DNA of 64,000 nt from Streptomyces sp. NBC_00683 (lineage in GTDB: Bacteria; Actinomycetota; Actinomycetes; Streptomycetales; Streptomycetaceae): NCBI RefSeq assembly GCF_036226745.1, contig NZ_CP109013.1, positions 2,542,001 to 2,606,000 of the forward strand, read 5' to 3'. The notes beneath the pieces are model-generated. The model saw nothing but the letters and a program-made list of their open reading frames with translations. It did not search any database and was not told the DNA's origin. Made by a program: the position numbers and the translations under genes. Positions 51,800 through 61,016 of this stretch are shown piece after piece; within the stretch, counting starts at the first letter, position 1; each line of letters starts with the position of its first letter.

Positions 51800-53418
51800 G
51801 AGGCACCGGCCCGCACGGGTACGCCCCGCTGAATGCCGGTCCGCAGTTCCAGGGCTGTCGCGATGTCGGTGGCGTCCGGGCGGTCGGCGGCCCTCAGGTC
51901 CGCCACCGTCCACGCGACCCGGAGCACCCGGTCCAGGCCCCGGGCGGTGAGGAAGCCGCGTTCCATGTCGCGCTCCGCGGCCATCAGCGCACCGGGGGCC
52001 GCGAGCAGCCTGGTCCTCAGCTCATGACCGGGGACTTCGCTGTTGGTGGTCCAGGGCGTGCCCGCGAGCCGGTCCGCGGCCCGCACCCTGGCCTCCCGCA
52101 CCCGGGCGGCGACATCGGCCGAGGTCTCGCCCCGGCCGCCGCGCCCCATCAGATCCGCCCGGCCCACCGGCTCGACTTCCACCCGCAGGTCCACCCGGTC
52201 CAGCAGCGGCCCGGAGAGCCGCGCCTGGTAGCGGCGGACCACCGAGGGCGGGCATTCGCAGCCCGCGCCCGTCAGTGTGTGGCGGCCGCACGGGCAGGGG
52301 TTCGCGGCCAGGACCATCAGGAATCGGGCGGGCAGCCGCACCACCCCGGCCGCACGTGCGACGACCACGTGTCCGGATTCCAGGGGCTGACGCAGCGCGT
52401 CCAGCGCCCGTACGGAGAATTCGGGAGCCTCGTCCAGAAAGAGAACACCTCTGTGCGCCAGGGAGACCGCTCCGGGCCTCGGCAGCCCGTTGCCCCCGCC
52501 GACGAGCGACTGCATCGTCGCCGAGTGGTGCGGTGCGCAGTACGGCGCCCTGGTGACCAGCGGTTCACCCGGTGGGAGGATGCCCGCCACCGAATGCACA
52601 GCCGTCACTTCGAGGGATTCCTGCCGGGTCAGCGGCGGCAGGATCGCCGTGAGGCGTTCGGCCAGCATCGTCTTGCCGGCACCGGGCGGTCCGGAGAGCA
52701 GCAGATGGTGCCCGCCGGCCGCGGCGACCTCCAGGGCCTTGCGCGCTCTGGGCTGCCCGGCGACGTCCGCCAGGTCGGGACGGTGCCCCGCGCCCTGCGT
52801 GCCGAGCGGCGCGAGACCCGTGCCGATGCCGGCGCCCGGCATCATCAGTCCGGCCAGCATCGCGTCGGGGCGGTCCCGGTCGGCTGCCGGCTCGTCGGGC
52901 ACGGGCTCGTCGCCGAGCACGGCGATCAGCTGACGCAGGCTCCGCACTCCGAGGACCGAGACCCCCGGCACCAGCGCGGCCTCCCCCGCGGTCTGCTCCG
53001 GAACCACGACCTGCCGGTAACCCGCCTCGGCCGCCGCGAGGACCGCGGGGAGCACCCCGCGCACCGGTCGCACCCGGCCGTCGAGGCCGAGCTCCCCGAT
53101 CATCACCACATCGGCGATGGCCGCGGGGTCGATCCTCTCGGCGGCGCCGAGCACCGCACAGGCAACGGCGAGGTCGAAGCCGGACCCTCCCTTGGGCACG
53201 GACGCGGGGGACAGCCCCACCGTGAGCTTCTTCTGCGGCCACTCGGCCCCGGAGTTGACGACGGCGGCCCTGACCCGGTCCCGGCTCTCCACCAGGCTCT
53301 TGTCCGGCAGTCCGACCAGGGTGAACGCGGCCACGCCCGGCTCCAGATCGGCCTGGACCTCCACCACCACGCCCTCGACGCCCACCAGCGCCACCGAACA
53401 CGCCCGCGCGAACCCCAT
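51796..53418 (-). CDS. comM: Magnesium chelatase-like AAA+ ATPase ComM/YifB
   Basis: A 540-residue hexameric helicase-like AAA+ protein that drives branch migration during natural transformation. An N-terminal Lon-like ChlI domain (TLVGLPDKSLVESRDRVRAA) precedes the ATPase core, with Walker A GPPGAGKTMLAERL and Walker B LFLDEAPEF. A cysteine cluster (NPCPCGRHTLTGAGCECPP) and the C-terminal ChlI domain follow. ATG 53418 overlaps the yraN stop (TGATG). Confidence 0.94.
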   Translation of the reverse strand: MGFARACSVALVGVEGVVVEVQADLEPGVAAFTLVGLPDKSLVESRDRVRAAVVNSGAEWPQKKLTVGLSPASVPKGGSGFDLAVACAVLGAAERIDPAAIADVVMIGELGLDGRVRPVRGVLPAVLAAAEAGYRQVVVPEQTAGEAALVPGVSVLGVRSLRQLIAVLGDEPVPDEPAADRDRPDAMLAGLMMPGAGIGTGLAPLGTQGAGHRPDLADVAGQPRARKALEVAAAGGHHLLLSGPPGAGKTMLAERLTAILPPLTRQESLEVTAVHSVAGILPPGEPLVTRAPYCAPHHSATMQSLVGGGNGLPRPGAVSLAHRGVLFLDEAPEFSVRALDALRQPLESGHVVVARAAGVVRLPARFLMVLAANPCPCGRHTLTGAGCECPPSVVRRYQARLSGPLLDRVDLRVEVEPVGRADLMGRGGRGETSADVAARVREARVRAADRLAGTPWTTNSEVPGHELRTRLLAAPGALMAAERDMERGFLTARGLDRVLRVAWTVADLRAADRPDATDIATALELRTGIQRGVPVRAGAS

Positions 53419-53777
53419 CAGGCCACGCCCCGGACATGCTCGGCGACCGGCGCCCCGCGCCGGGGCAGGATCACACCGACCAGATCGATCCGGACCCCGC
53501 CCCGGGGCGCTCCGCCGTGCCGCTCGAGCCAGATCTCGGCGAGCCGGCGCAGCCGGTCCGCCTTGGCCGGGGTGACGGCCTCCATCGGATGCTCGAAGCA
53601 TCCTGCCCTGCGGGTCTTCACTTCGCAGAAGACCACCGCGTCGCCGTCCCTGGCGACGATGTCGATCTCTCCTGCGCGACAGCGCCAGTTGCGCTCCAGT
53701 ACAGCCATACCGGCGTCGGCCAGCAGCCGCGCCGCCAGGTCCTCGCCGTACCGCCCGAGTGCCCCCCGTGCGTTCAT
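53418..53777 (-). CDS. UPF0102 (YraN-type) endonuclease-fold protein
   Basis: A 119-residue protein with a restriction-endonuclease-like core: [35 protein letters not shown], then [10 protein letters not shown]. The E-x-D and E-x-K residues are present. Its role is not established. It is translationally coupled to comM and dprA, forming a compact competence-like operon. Confidence 0.92.
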   Translation of the reverse strand: MNARGALGRYGEDLAARLLADAGMAVLERNWRCRAGEIDIVARDGDAVVFCEVKTRRAGCFEHPMEAVTPAKADRLRRLAEIWLERHGGAPRGGVRIDLVGVILPRRGAPVAEHVRGVA

Positions 53778-53928
53778 GTCGGCACCACCTCCGGCACCGA
53801 CTCTGACGCGCCCCGTCCGATCTATTGGATCTTGGTGGACAACTCACTCATTGTGAATATTCCGGCCACCCGGACGAGTGAACCGGCACCCGGCCGACAC
53901 CCGGCCGACACTCGAAGCGGTATGCCGA

Positions 53929-54237
53929 TCATCCGCCCGGAAGTTCGAGATCGCTCTTGTTGAGCTCCTCGATGTTCACGTCCTTGAAAGTCAGCACGCG
54001 GACCTGCTTGACGAACCTGGCGGGCCGGTACATGTCCCAGACCCACGCGTCCGCCATGGAAACCTCGAAAAAGACCTCACCCTGGACCGAGTGCACCTGC
54101 ATCTCGTAATCGTTGGTGAGGTAGAAGCGCCGTTCGGTCTCGATCACATATTTGAACAGACCGACGACATCGCGGTACTCCCGGTAGAGCTTCAGCTCCA
54201 TCTCGGTCTCGTACTTCTCGAGGTCCTCGGCGCTCAT
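53929..54237 (-). CDS. DUF2469 protein
   Basis: A 102-residue acidic actinobacterial protein, MSAEDLEKYETEMELKLYR at the N-terminus and VLTFKDVNIEELNKSDLEL near the end, matching the actinobacteria-specific DUF2469 family. It has no signal peptide or membrane segment. It lies between the nudix gene and yraN, its usual place. Function unknown. Confidence 0.92.
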   Translation of the reverse strand: MSAEDLEKYETEMELKLYREYRDVVGLFKYVIETERRFYLTNDYEMQVHSVQGEVFFEVSMADAWVWDMYRPARFVKQVRVLTFKDVNIEELNKSDLELPGG

Positions 54238-54300
54238 GGCATGTTCCCCTTCAGCCGTGCGTCCCCCTATTGTGCGTCAGCCTCACGCACCCCTGGACGA

Positions 54301-54789
54301 TTAGACGATTTCGGGGGCGAGAACCAGCGGATCGCGCGGAGGACCCTCGTCGAGCAGCGTGCGCAGCAGCTCGCCGAGCCTGGTCGGATACACCGTCTCA
54401 CGCGCCGCGAGAAGTTCGGCGGAAGTCCACCACCTGAGCCCGGCAACGCTGCGGAGCTCCAGCTCGGTGAGCCCCTTCTGGTCCGTGGCGGTCTGCGCCG
54501 TTCGAGCCAGGAAGTACCACTCGTCCTGGTCCCAGCGCCGCCCGTCGAACGGGAAGGAGCAGATCCGCTTCCAGAGCACCGGGCCCAGCACGACGTCCGT
54601 GATCCCGGTCTCCTCGGCGAGCTCGCGCAGCGCGGCCTCCGCCCTGCTCTCGTCGCCCTCCAGCCCCCCGCCGGGGGTGAACCACCAGCTCGTCCCCGGG
54701 TCGTCGGGCTCGAACCCGTGCAGCAGGAGGATCCGGTCGTCCGGGTCCAGGAGCACGACCCGGGCGACCTTGCGCTTCTCAGCGGGCAC
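54301..54789 (-). CDS. NUDIX hydrolase
   Basis: A 162-residue NUDIX pyrophosphatase. The nudix box is complete: GGGLEGDESRAEAALRELAEETG. WWFTPGG precedes it, and RRWDQDEWYFLAR is the substrate-side strand. The substrate cannot be read. GTG 54789 overlaps the sipZ stop by 11 bases, so it is co-transcribed with that signal peptidase. A longer frame to 54885 would overlap sipZ much more and is less likely. Confidence 0.9.
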   Translation of the reverse strand: MPAEKRKVARVVLLDPDDRILLLHGFEPDDPGTSWWFTPGGGLEGDESRAEAALRELAEETGITDVVLGPVLWKRICSFPFDGRRWDQDEWYFLARTAQTATDQKGLTELELRSVAGLRWWTSAELLAARETVYPTRLGELLRTLLDEGPPRDPLVLAPEIV

Positions 54790-55555
54790 CGGCGGCGGCC
54801 CTTGCCCGCTTGTTCCCGCGTGCGGAGCGCCCCGCGATCGCACCGAAGGCGGCCCCGCCCACGATGAGTGCCACGCCCGCGACAACGGCCCCGACCTGCA
54901 GTCGCAGCGGTCCGCTGGACGACACGCCGCCCGGCAGGGCAGCGAAGGCCTCGGGGCGCTCGATCATGCCGTTCATGGGCCACGCGACGGCATCCACCCG
55001 CGCCTGCACGGCGCTGCGCGGCACCGAACCCTGTCCCGGGTCCTTGAGGTGGACCCTGGAGTCCAGCGAACCGGTGCGCTCGTCACCGAGGAGGAAGAGC
55101 TGCCCCTCGGGAACCTCTGCCGAGAACTCCTGCACGGAAGCAGGGGCCCCGCCGTCGGCCTCGACCAGCAACGGGCCGCCGTTCGCCCGCAGATACGGTT
55201 CCTCGATGGGCTTGCCGTTGATGGTCAGCCGGCCGTTCCCGTCGCAGCAGGCGATCTTGTCACCACCGACACCCACGACCCGCTTCACCATCGGTACATC
55301 GCCCCACGCCGCATCCGTGAAGACGACCACGTCACCGCGCCGTACGTCGGCGCCGTCCATCCGCTCCGCGAGCACCCGGTCCCCGGCGTTCACCGTCGGG
55401 GACATCGACTCGGTCGGCACCGTGTACGGCTGGTACACCACCGCTCCCCAGGCGAATCCGCCGAGGAAGAGCACACAGCCGACGGCCACGGCCAGGTTCG
55501 ACAACATGTTGCCGAGCCGGCCGCGGCCGTCATCCGTACGTCCTGTTCCGCTCAT
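54779..55555 (-). CDS. sipZ: Type I signal peptidase (SipZ)
   Basis: A 258-residue membrane serine protease that cleaves Sec and Tat signal peptides on the outer face of the membrane. One helix at the N-terminus (LAVAVGCVLFLGGFAWGAVV) is followed by TESMSPTVNAGDR with the catalytic Ser before Met, then MVKRVVGVGGDK with the general-base Lys, and FLLGDERTGSLDSR. A second C-terminal helix lies near VGAVVAGVALIVGGAAFGA. ATG 55555 follows GGGGGAG. Last of four adjacent signal peptidases. Confidence 0.93.
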   Translation of the reverse strand: MSGTGRTDDGRGRLGNMLSNLAVAVGCVLFLGGFAWGAVVYQPYTVPTESMSPTVNAGDRVLAERMDGADVRRGDVVVFTDAAWGDVPMVKRVVGVGGDKIACCDGNGRLTINGKPIEEPYLRANGGPLLVEADGGAPASVQEFSAEVPEGQLFLLGDERTGSLDSRVHLKDPGQGSVPRSAVQARVDAVAWPMNGMIERPEAFAALPGGVSSSGPLRLQVGAVVAGVALIVGGAAFGAIAGRSARGNKRARAAAGAR

Positions 55556-55605
55556 CCCAGCGCTCCCCCATCGGAGATCGACAATCGCTGATCCGAGTCG
55601 GCACC

Positions 55606-56556
55606 CTACCCGGCGGTACGCCCGCTGGTCAGCCTCCGGCGGCGCCAGAACACGAGGGGCAGCGCTCCGGCTACACCGAGTGCTGCCGGAGCGGCGGCAG
55701 CCGCCTTGTTCAGCCCGGGCTGGTCGAACGTGCTCGGGACCGGCAGGGTCGCCCAGCGGTTGACCGGCCAGGCGACGACGATGGCCCGTCCGACCACCTC
55801 GTCCGTGGACACGGTGCCCTGTCCGGGCAGTTCCTGGTGGTAGCGGGAGTCCAGCGAGTTCTGCCGGTGGTCGCCCATCACCCAGATCCGGCCCTCGGGG
55901 ACATGGATCGGCCCGAAGGGCTCGTCATCGCACGCGCTGTTGCCCCCGAAGATGAACGACTTGTCGTCCAGCGCCTTGCCGTTGACGATCACGGGGCCGT
56001 TCTTCTTGCACTCCACCGTGTCGCCGCCGACGGCGATGACCCGCTTGATCAGGTCCTTCTCCTCGGCGGACGGCATGAGCCCGATGAAGCTCAGGAACTT
56101 CTGCACCGCGTTCGGTTCGGGAGTCGCGGTGTCCTCGAGCCAGCCGCCCGGGTCGTGGAAGACCACGACCTCGCCGCGCTCCGGCTCCGAGCCGAACCAC
56201 GGCGTCAGCTTGTCGACGAGCACCCGGTCGCCCCGCTGCAGTGTGTTCTGCATGGAGTCCGAGGGGATCGAGAACGCCTGCACCAGGAACGTCTTGATCA
56301 GCAGCGCGAGAATGAGCGCGATACCGATGAGGAGCGGCAGCTCCTTCCAGAACGACCGCGGCTTCTTCTGCGCCGTACTGCCGCCGCCCGGTGAGTCGTC
56401 ACCCGGGGAATCGCCACCCGGGAAGCCGTCGCCCGGAGGGACGCCGTCACCCTCCGCCCGGCCCGCCGATTCCGCCGGGATCCCGCCGCTCGAAGGCCGG
56501 TCCTCGGGTTCGCCGTGTCCGGATCGTGCGCCGACCGCCAAATCCCCCACATCCAC
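55606..56556 (-). CDS. sipY: Type I signal peptidase (SipY)
   Basis: A 316-residue signal peptidase. A Gly/Ser/Asp/Pro-rich N-terminal tail of about 75 residues precedes the first helix (LPLLIGIALILALLIKTFLV). The catalytic blocks are SIPSDSMQNTLQRGDR, LIKRVIAVGGDTV and VMGDHRQNSLDSRYH. A C-terminal helix (ALGVAGALPLVFW) and a basic tail end it. GTG 56556 follows GGAG by 6 bases. The start lies inside the preceding sipX reading frame. Confidence 0.93.
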   Translation of the reverse strand: MDVGDLAVGARSGHGEPEDRPSSGGIPAESAGRAEGDGVPPGDGFPGGDSPGDDSPGGGSTAQKKPRSFWKELPLLIGIALILALLIKTFLVQAFSIPSDSMQNTLQRGDRVLVDKLTPWFGSEPERGEVVVFHDPGGWLEDTATPEPNAVQKFLSFIGLMPSAEEKDLIKRVIAVGGDTVECKKNGPVIVNGKALDDKSFIFGGNSACDDEPFGPIHVPEGRIWVMGDHRQNSLDSRYHQELPGQGTVSTDEVVGRAIVVAWPVNRWATLPVPSTFDQPGLNKAAAAAPAALGVAGALPLVFWRRRRLTSGRTAG

Positions 56557-57517
56557 TCCTCACTCCGTGCCACCGCCCGCGCCCGATTCGGCGCAGGCCC
56601 ACCACTCCCATAACGAGCGGGAGTTCCGCAGGGGTCGGGAGCAGGATCATTCCGTTGCGATCCTGGGAGGACACACTATTCGACGGGCCGGTTGCCTCCG
56701 TCGCCCCGGCACGCGCATCGGGCACCGACGCGAACGTCCCGGGTTCCTCGAGCTTGCGCCAGTGGGCGAACGGCCAGGCGATCACGACCGCCCGTCCCAC
56801 GACCTCATCCTCCGAAACCGTGCCCTTGTCCGGTTCGTCGAGGTGGAAGCGGGAGTCCGCGGAGTTCGACCGGTGGTCACCCATCACGAAGATGCGGCCC
56901 TGCGGAACCTTTACCTCGAATTTGAGAGTGGAGGGCGCGTTGTCCGGATGCAGGTACGGCTCGTTGAGTGGCACGCCGTTGACGGTGACCTTGCCGTCCG
57001 TGCCGCAGCACTTCACGGTGTCGCCCCCGACGGCCACCACACGCTTGATCAGATCCTGCTCGTCGTCCGAGGGCAGCAGTCCGATGAAGGTCAGCAGTTC
57101 CTTGACCTGCTTGACGCCGACCGGCGGGTCCTCCTTGGCGACGTTCTCCTGCTGCAGCCAGCCGCCCGGGTCCCGGAAGACGACGACATCGCCGCGCTGG
57201 GGTTCGGAGCCGAACCACGGTGTCAGCTTGTCGACCAGCACCCGGTCGCCGATCTTGATGGTCTGTTCCATCGACCCGGAAGGGATCACGAAGGCCTGCA
57301 CCAGAAAGGTCTTGAGCACCAGTGCGATCAGCAGCGCCACCAGGACGAGGAGGGGTATCTCCTTGATGGCGGACCTGCGCCTGCGCCGCTTGACCCGGCG
57401 GGCCAGCTTGCGGCGCTCCGCCCTCGTCGGCAGTGAGCGGGCCGTGGTCGGCCGGGTTCCGGTGGGCAACGGAACGTGTGCTTCCGCCTGTCCGCGCCTG
57501 CGCCCCCGGTTACCCAT
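56447..57517 (-). CDS. sipX: Type I signal peptidase (SipX), long C-terminus overlapping sipY
   Basis: A signal peptidase of 356 residues as read. A basic N-terminus (RRKLARRVKRRRRRSAIKEI) precedes one helix, then VIPSGSMEQTIKIGDR with the nucleophile, LIKRVVAVGGDTV with the Lys, and VMGDHRSNSADSRFH. A C-terminal hydrophobic stretch (MILLPTPAELPLVMGVVG) follows. ATG 57517 overlaps the sipW stop by 8 bases. The last ~37 residues are Arg/Gly-rich and overlap sipY by 110 bases. S. lividans SipX is, as I recall, about 320 residues, so a frameshift near 56600 is possible. Confidence 0.88.
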   Translation of the reverse strand: MGNRGRRRGQAEAHVPLPTGTRPTTARSLPTRAERRKLARRVKRRRRRSAIKEIPLLVLVALLIALVLKTFLVQAFVIPSGSMEQTIKIGDRVLVDKLTPWFGSEPQRGDVVVFRDPGGWLQQENVAKEDPPVGVKQVKELLTFIGLLPSDDEQDLIKRVVAVGGDTVKCCGTDGKVTVNGVPLNEPYLHPDNAPSTLKFEVKVPQGRIFVMGDHRSNSADSRFHLDEPDKGTVSEDEVVGRAVVIAWPFAHWRKLEEPGTFASVPDARAGATEATGPSNSVSSQDRNGMILLPTPAELPLVMGVVGLRRIGRGRWHGVRSGCGGFGGRRTIRTRRTRGPAFERRDPGGIGGPGGG

Positions 57518-58280
57518 GGGTCGCGTCCGGCGGCCGTATGCCGGTGAAGGCATCGGTCCCGCCCAGGGAGCCGAGCCTGCCGAGCGGCCAGCCGAGCCAG
57601 TCGACCCGTCCGACGACCCGGTCCACGGGCACCATGCCGCCACCGGGCTGCCCCAGGTGGTCGCGGGAGTCCCGCGAGTTGCTGCGGTGGTCCCCCATGA
57701 CCCAGAGCGTGCCGTCGGGCACCACGATGTCGAAGGCCACTTCGGACGGGTTGTCACCCGGGTACAGATACTCCTCGTGCACCGACCGGCCGTTCACCTC
57801 GAGCCTCCCCCGCTTGTCGCAGCAGACCACGCGATCGCCCCCCACGCCCACCACCCGCTTCACGAAGTCGGTCTCGGCGGGTTCGGCCAGCCCCAGGGAC
57901 GAGGCCGCCCCACGCAGGAGCGCGGTGACGGGGTTCTCCGCGGGCGTCTCCTGCACGAAGGAGCCGGTGCCGTCGAAGACCACCACGTCGCCGCGCCGTG
58001 GCTCGGAGCCGAAACGGTACGCCAGTTTGTTGACGAGCACCCGGTCCCCCACCCGCAGCGTGGGCTCCATCGAGCCGCTGGGGATGAGGAAGGGCTGCAG
58101 CACGAACGCGCTGAACAGCAGGAGAGCGACCGTGCAGAGCAACCCCAGGAAGGCGGCTCTCCCCCAGGACATCGGGGTGTCCGGCCGGTCCGGGACATGC
58201 GTGAAGCGCGACCCCTCCTCCGGCCCTTCTTCAGGGGCGGAGGAGCGATCGCGCTCCGTGTGCTGAGCTTCCGTGTCCAT
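57510..58280 (-). CDS. sipW: Type I signal peptidase (SipW)
   Basis: A 256-residue signal peptidase with a single N-terminal helix (AAFLGLLCTVALLLFSAFVL) and no C-terminal helix, unlike its neighbours. The nucleophile is Ser70 in LIPSGSMEPTLRVGDR and the general base is Lys141 in FVKRVVGVGGDR, with GDHRSNSRDSRDH later. ATG 58280 has an AGGA 12 bases upstream. It is the first of the four sip genes, 45 bases after rplS. Confidence 0.93.
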   Translation of the reverse strand: MDTEAQHTERDRSSAPEEGPEEGSRFTHVPDRPDTPMSWGRAAFLGLLCTVALLLFSAFVLQPFLIPSGSMEPTLRVGDRVLVNKLAYRFGSEPRRGDVVVFDGTGSFVQETPAENPVTALLRGAASSLGLAEPAETDFVKRVVGVGGDRVVCCDKRGRLEVNGRSVHEEYLYPGDNPSEVAFDIVVPDGTLWVMGDHRSNSRDSRDHLGQPGGGMVPVDRVVGRVDWLGWPLGRLGSLGGTDAFTGIRPPDATHG

Positions 58281-58325
58281 CGGGGCCGAATCCTATCCGG
58301 CCGCGCTGTGGACGCCGGCGCTGAA

Positions 58326-58676
58326 TCAGCGGTCGCGCTTCTCCTTGATCTTCGCGGCCTTGCCGCGCAGCTCACGGAGGAAGTACAGCTTGGCGCGGCG
58401 GACGTCACCACGGGTGACGAGCTCGATCTTCTCGAAGATCGGGCTGTGCACCGGGAAGGTGCGCTCGACGCCGACGCTGAAGGAGACCTTGCGGACCGTG
58501 AAGGTCTCGCTGACGCCCGAGCCCTGACGGCGGATGACGATGCCCTTGAACTGCTGGATACGGGAGCGGTTGCCCTCGATCACTCGCACGTGGACGTTGA
58601 CGGTGTCACCCGGGCGGAAGGCCGGGAGGTCGGTACGCAGCGAGGCGGCATTGACGCCATCGAGCAGGGAAGTCAT
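58326..58676 (-). CDS. rplS: 50S ribosomal protein L19
   Basis: A 116-residue L19 protein lying at the 30S-50S interface. Family segments: [51 protein letters not shown] and [18 protein letters not shown] use ATG 58676, which gives the standard length; an in-frame GTG at 58703 would add nine residues. It lies between trmD and sipW. A short CCCCTG-TGG-CAGGGG hairpin (58764-58778) is in its leader. Confidence 0.96.
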   Translation of the reverse strand: MTSLLDGVNAASLRTDLPAFRPGDTVNVHVRVIEGNRSRIQQFKGIVIRRQGSGVSETFTVRKVSFSVGVERTFPVHSPIFEKIELVTRGDVRRAKLYFLRELRGKAAKIKEKRDR

Positions 58677-58801
58677 GTTGTCTGCTTTCTTCGCCGATGC
58701 CACAGGTCATCGACGGGAGAGTGGGAAAGTTCGGATGCTGATCACATCGGGCGGGCGTCTTTCCCCCTGTGGCAGGGGCGCACGCCGGACGTACAGCGGG
58801 C

Positions 58802-59623
58802 CTATTCTTCCACGGCCTCGGGCCTGCGCCAAAATCGGCCGCCCGGCTCCGGGGACCAGCCCAGGATGGAGAGGATCTCGCGGTCCTTCTTGTCGAAGCC
58901 GGCCGCCTCGCAACGCTCGATCAGGTCGGGCCTGTTGAGGGCGGTACGACGGAAGGCCTCGTCCCGGCGCCACCGCGCGATCCTGCCGTGGTGGCCGCTG
59001 AGCAGCACGTCCGGGATGCCGCGACCGCGCCACTCGGGCGGCTTCGTGTAGACGGGCCCCTCGAGCAGATCGGCCATGGCTCCGGGCGCGAAGGAGTCGT
59101 CACGGTGTGATTCGGCGTTGCCGAGGACTCCCGGCAGGAGCCGGGCCACGGCCTCCGTGATCACCAGGACGGCCGCTTCCCCGCCGGCCAGGACGTAGTC
59201 CCCGATGGACACCTCCACGACAGGCATGCGGGTGGCGTACTCGTCCATCACCCGGCGGTCGATGCCCTCGTACCTGGCGGGCGTGAAGATCAGCCACGGC
59301 CGCTCCGAGAGCTCGACGGCCAGCTCCTGGGTGAAGGGCCGCCCGCTGGGTGTGGGCACCACGAGCACCGGGGAGTGCGCTCCCGCCTCGTAGCCGCCGG
59401 CCAGTGCGTCGTCCAGGGCCTCACCCCAGGGCCCGGTCTTCATGACCATGCCGGGGCCGCCGCCGTACGGGGTGTCGTCCACCGTGTTGTGCCGGTCGTA
59501 CGTCCAGTCGCGCAGGTCGTGGACGTGTACGTCGAGGCGCCCGCGGGAGCGCGCCTTGCCGACGAGTGAGACGTTCAGCGGTTCCAGGTACTCGGGGAAG
59601 ATCGTGACGACGTCGAGCCGCAT
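58802..59623 (-). CDS. trmD: tRNA (guanine37-N1)-methyltransferase TrmD
   Basis: A 273-residue SPOUT methyltransferase that makes m1G37 in tRNAs to prevent frameshifts. DDTPYGGGPGMVMK, FTPARYEGIDRRVMDEY and SIGDYVLAGGEAA form the knot and active site. ATG 59623 shares a base with the rimM stop (TGATG). A GTG three bases earlier is an alternative start. Confidence 0.96.
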   Translation of the reverse strand: MRLDVVTIFPEYLEPLNVSLVGKARSRGRLDVHVHDLRDWTYDRHNTVDDTPYGGGPGMVMKTGPWGEALDDALAGGYEAGAHSPVLVVPTPSGRPFTQELAVELSERPWLIFTPARYEGIDRRVMDEYATRMPVVEVSIGDYVLAGGEAAVLVITEAVARLLPGVLGNAESHRDDSFAPGAMADLLEGPVYTKPPEWRGRGIPDVLLSGHHGRIARWRRDEAFRRTALNRPDLIERCEAAGFDKKDREILSILGWSPEPGGRFWRRPEAVEE

Positions 59624-60246
59624 CACGCGTCGCCCTTCCCGGACCCGCCGGAGGCCTCACCGGCCACCTCGTCGCGTGCGGGGGCCTCATCGGCCTCCTC
59701 CTCGGCCTCGTCGCGCGAGGAGGCGACCACGGCCTCGCTCTCGTCGATCAGGCCGGGCGGCGGCGTGATGACGGCCCGCTGCTCCTCCAGGTCGATCTCG
59801 CTGACGATCTCCTCGACGAACGGGATCATCACCTCGCTGCCGTCGGGACGCTCCACGATGAACAGGTCCTGGGAGGGCAGGTGGGTGATCTCGGTGATCC
59901 GGCCGATCACGGTTCCGTCGGCGAGGACCACGTCGAGGTCCATCAGCTGGTGGTCGTAGAACTCCTCGGGGTCCTCGGGAAGCTCTTCCGGGTCCACATC
60001 GGCGATCAGCAGCGTGTTGCGGAGCGCCTCGGCGCCCGTACGGTCGCGTACGCCCTCGAAGCGCAGCAGCAGCCTGCCGCTGTGCACCCGGCCGGTCTCG
60101 ATCGTCAGGGGGCCCGTAGCCGCCGGTTCCGTGGCAAGGACGGCCCCGGGGCCGAGCCGCAGTTCGGGCTCGTCCGTGCGCACCTCGACGGTGACCTCGC
60201 CCTTGATGCCATGGGCGCGACCGATCCGCGCAACTACCAACTGCAC
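59623..60246 (-). CDS. rimM: Ribosome maturation factor RimM
   Basis: A 207-residue RimM that binds S19 during 30S assembly. The N-terminal domain is [20 protein letters not shown], and the C-terminal PRC-barrel has [11 protein letters not shown] and [14 protein letters not shown]. An acidic, Glu/Ala-rich tail of about 35 residues ends it. It lies downstream of khpA and overlaps trmD by one base. Confidence 0.95.
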   Translation of the reverse strand: MQLVVARIGRAHGIKGEVTVEVRTDEPELRLGPGAVLATEPAATGPLTIETGRVHSGRLLLRFEGVRDRTGAEALRNTLLIADVDPEELPEDPEEFYDHQLMDLDVVLADGTVIGRITEITHLPSQDLFIVERPDGSEVMIPFVEEIVSEIDLEEQRAVITPPPGLIDESEAVVASSRDEAEEEADEAPARDEVAGEASGGSGKGDA

Positions 60247-60281
60247 GCTACTTCTCCCGGTGATGGTGTAGGGACGACAAA

Positions 60282-60313
60282 GGCCGGGGACGGCTCGAAA
60301 GCCCTCCCCGGCC
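60282..60313 (-). terminator. Hairpin between khpA and rimM
   Basis: A 9-bp perfect stem, one C-C mismatch and a further 4 pairs around a CGAA tetraloop form a 32-base hairpin in the khpA-rimM gap. Because translation genes continue downstream, it may be a partial terminator. Confidence 0.6.
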
Positions 60314-60333
60314 CCGGCCGGTGTTCAACTCTT

Positions 60334-60573
60334 TCAGCGAACCTGATCCACATCGACGAGGTCGACGCGGATACCACGGCCGCCGATAGCACCCACGACG
60401 GTACGCAGGGCGCGTGCGGTGCGGCCGTTGCGGCCGATCACCTTGCCGAGGTCATCGGGATGGACCCGGACCTCGAGCACACGTCCACGGCGCAGATCGC
60501 GCGAGGCGACCTGCACATCGTCGGGGTTGTCGACGATGCCCTTCACGAGGTGCTCAAGAGCCTCCTCGAGCAT
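60334..60573 (-). CDS. khpA: KH-domain RNA-binding protein KhpA
   Basis: A 79-residue single KH-domain protein. The RNA-gripping GxxG loop is VIGRNGRTARALRTVV. It is placed between rpsP and rimM, the usual location of KhpA, which works with KhpB in RNA binding and cell-division control in other bacteria. Its ATG follows the rpsP stop by two bases (TGAGCATG). Confidence 0.94.
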   Translation of the reverse strand: MLEEALEHLVKGIVDNPDDVQVASRDLRRGRVLEVRVHPDDLGKVIGRNGRTARALRTVVGAIGGRGIRVDLVDVDQVR

Positions 60574-60575
60574 GC

Positions 60576-61016
60576 TCAGGCCTCGGTCGACTCGGTGGAC
60601 GCGGCAGCGTCGGCCGCCTCGTCCGCCTTCTTGTCCGACTTCTTGGCCTTCTGGGTGATGGCCTCACCCTTGGCCTCGTCGCCGTCCGAGGTAAGGGCCT
60701 CGAACAGGGCGCGCTTGTCAGCCTTGGGCTCCGGCTGCAGCAGCGGCGCGGGGGCAGGAAGGCCCTTGTGGGCCTGCCAGTCACCGGTGAGCTTCAGGAT
60801 CGCGAGGACCGGCTCGGTCGGCTGGGCGCCGACGGACAGCCAGTACTGCGCGCGCTCCGCGTTGACCTCGATGCGCGAGGGGTTCTGCACCGGGTGGTAC
60901 AGGCCGATCTCCTCGATGGCCCGGCCGTCACGGCGGGTACGGGAGTCGGCGACGATGATGCGGTAGTGAGGCGAACGGATCTTGCCCATGCGCTTCAGCT
61001 TGATCTTGACTGCCAC
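60576..61016 (-). CDS. rpsP: 30S ribosomal protein S16
   Basis: A 146-residue S16 with the canonical [20 protein letters not shown] start and [20 protein letters not shown]. The standard protein is about 80-90 residues. Here a Lys/Ala/Glu-rich tail of about 55 residues is added, as in other streptomycetes. GTG 61016 follows AGGAG. It is first in the rpsP-khpA-rimM-trmD-rplS series. Confidence 0.96.
   Translation of the reverse strand: MAVKIKLKRMGKIRSPHYRIIVADSRTRRDGRAIEEIGLYHPVQNPSRIEVNAERAQYWLSVGAQPTEPVLAILKLTGDWQAHKGLPAPAPLLQPEPKADKRALFEALTSDGDEAKGEAITQKAKKSDKKADEAADAAASTESTEA

Noticed and set aside
53825..53845. Single DnaA-box-like TTGTCCACC upstream of yraN
   Set aside because: One isolated near-match on the minus strand with no second copy nearby. 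Expected by chance.
53887..53908. Tandem repeat of an 11-base unit (CACCCGGCCGA twice)
   Set aside because: Only two copies in a GC-rich gap. Too short for a CRISPR or meaningful repeat array.
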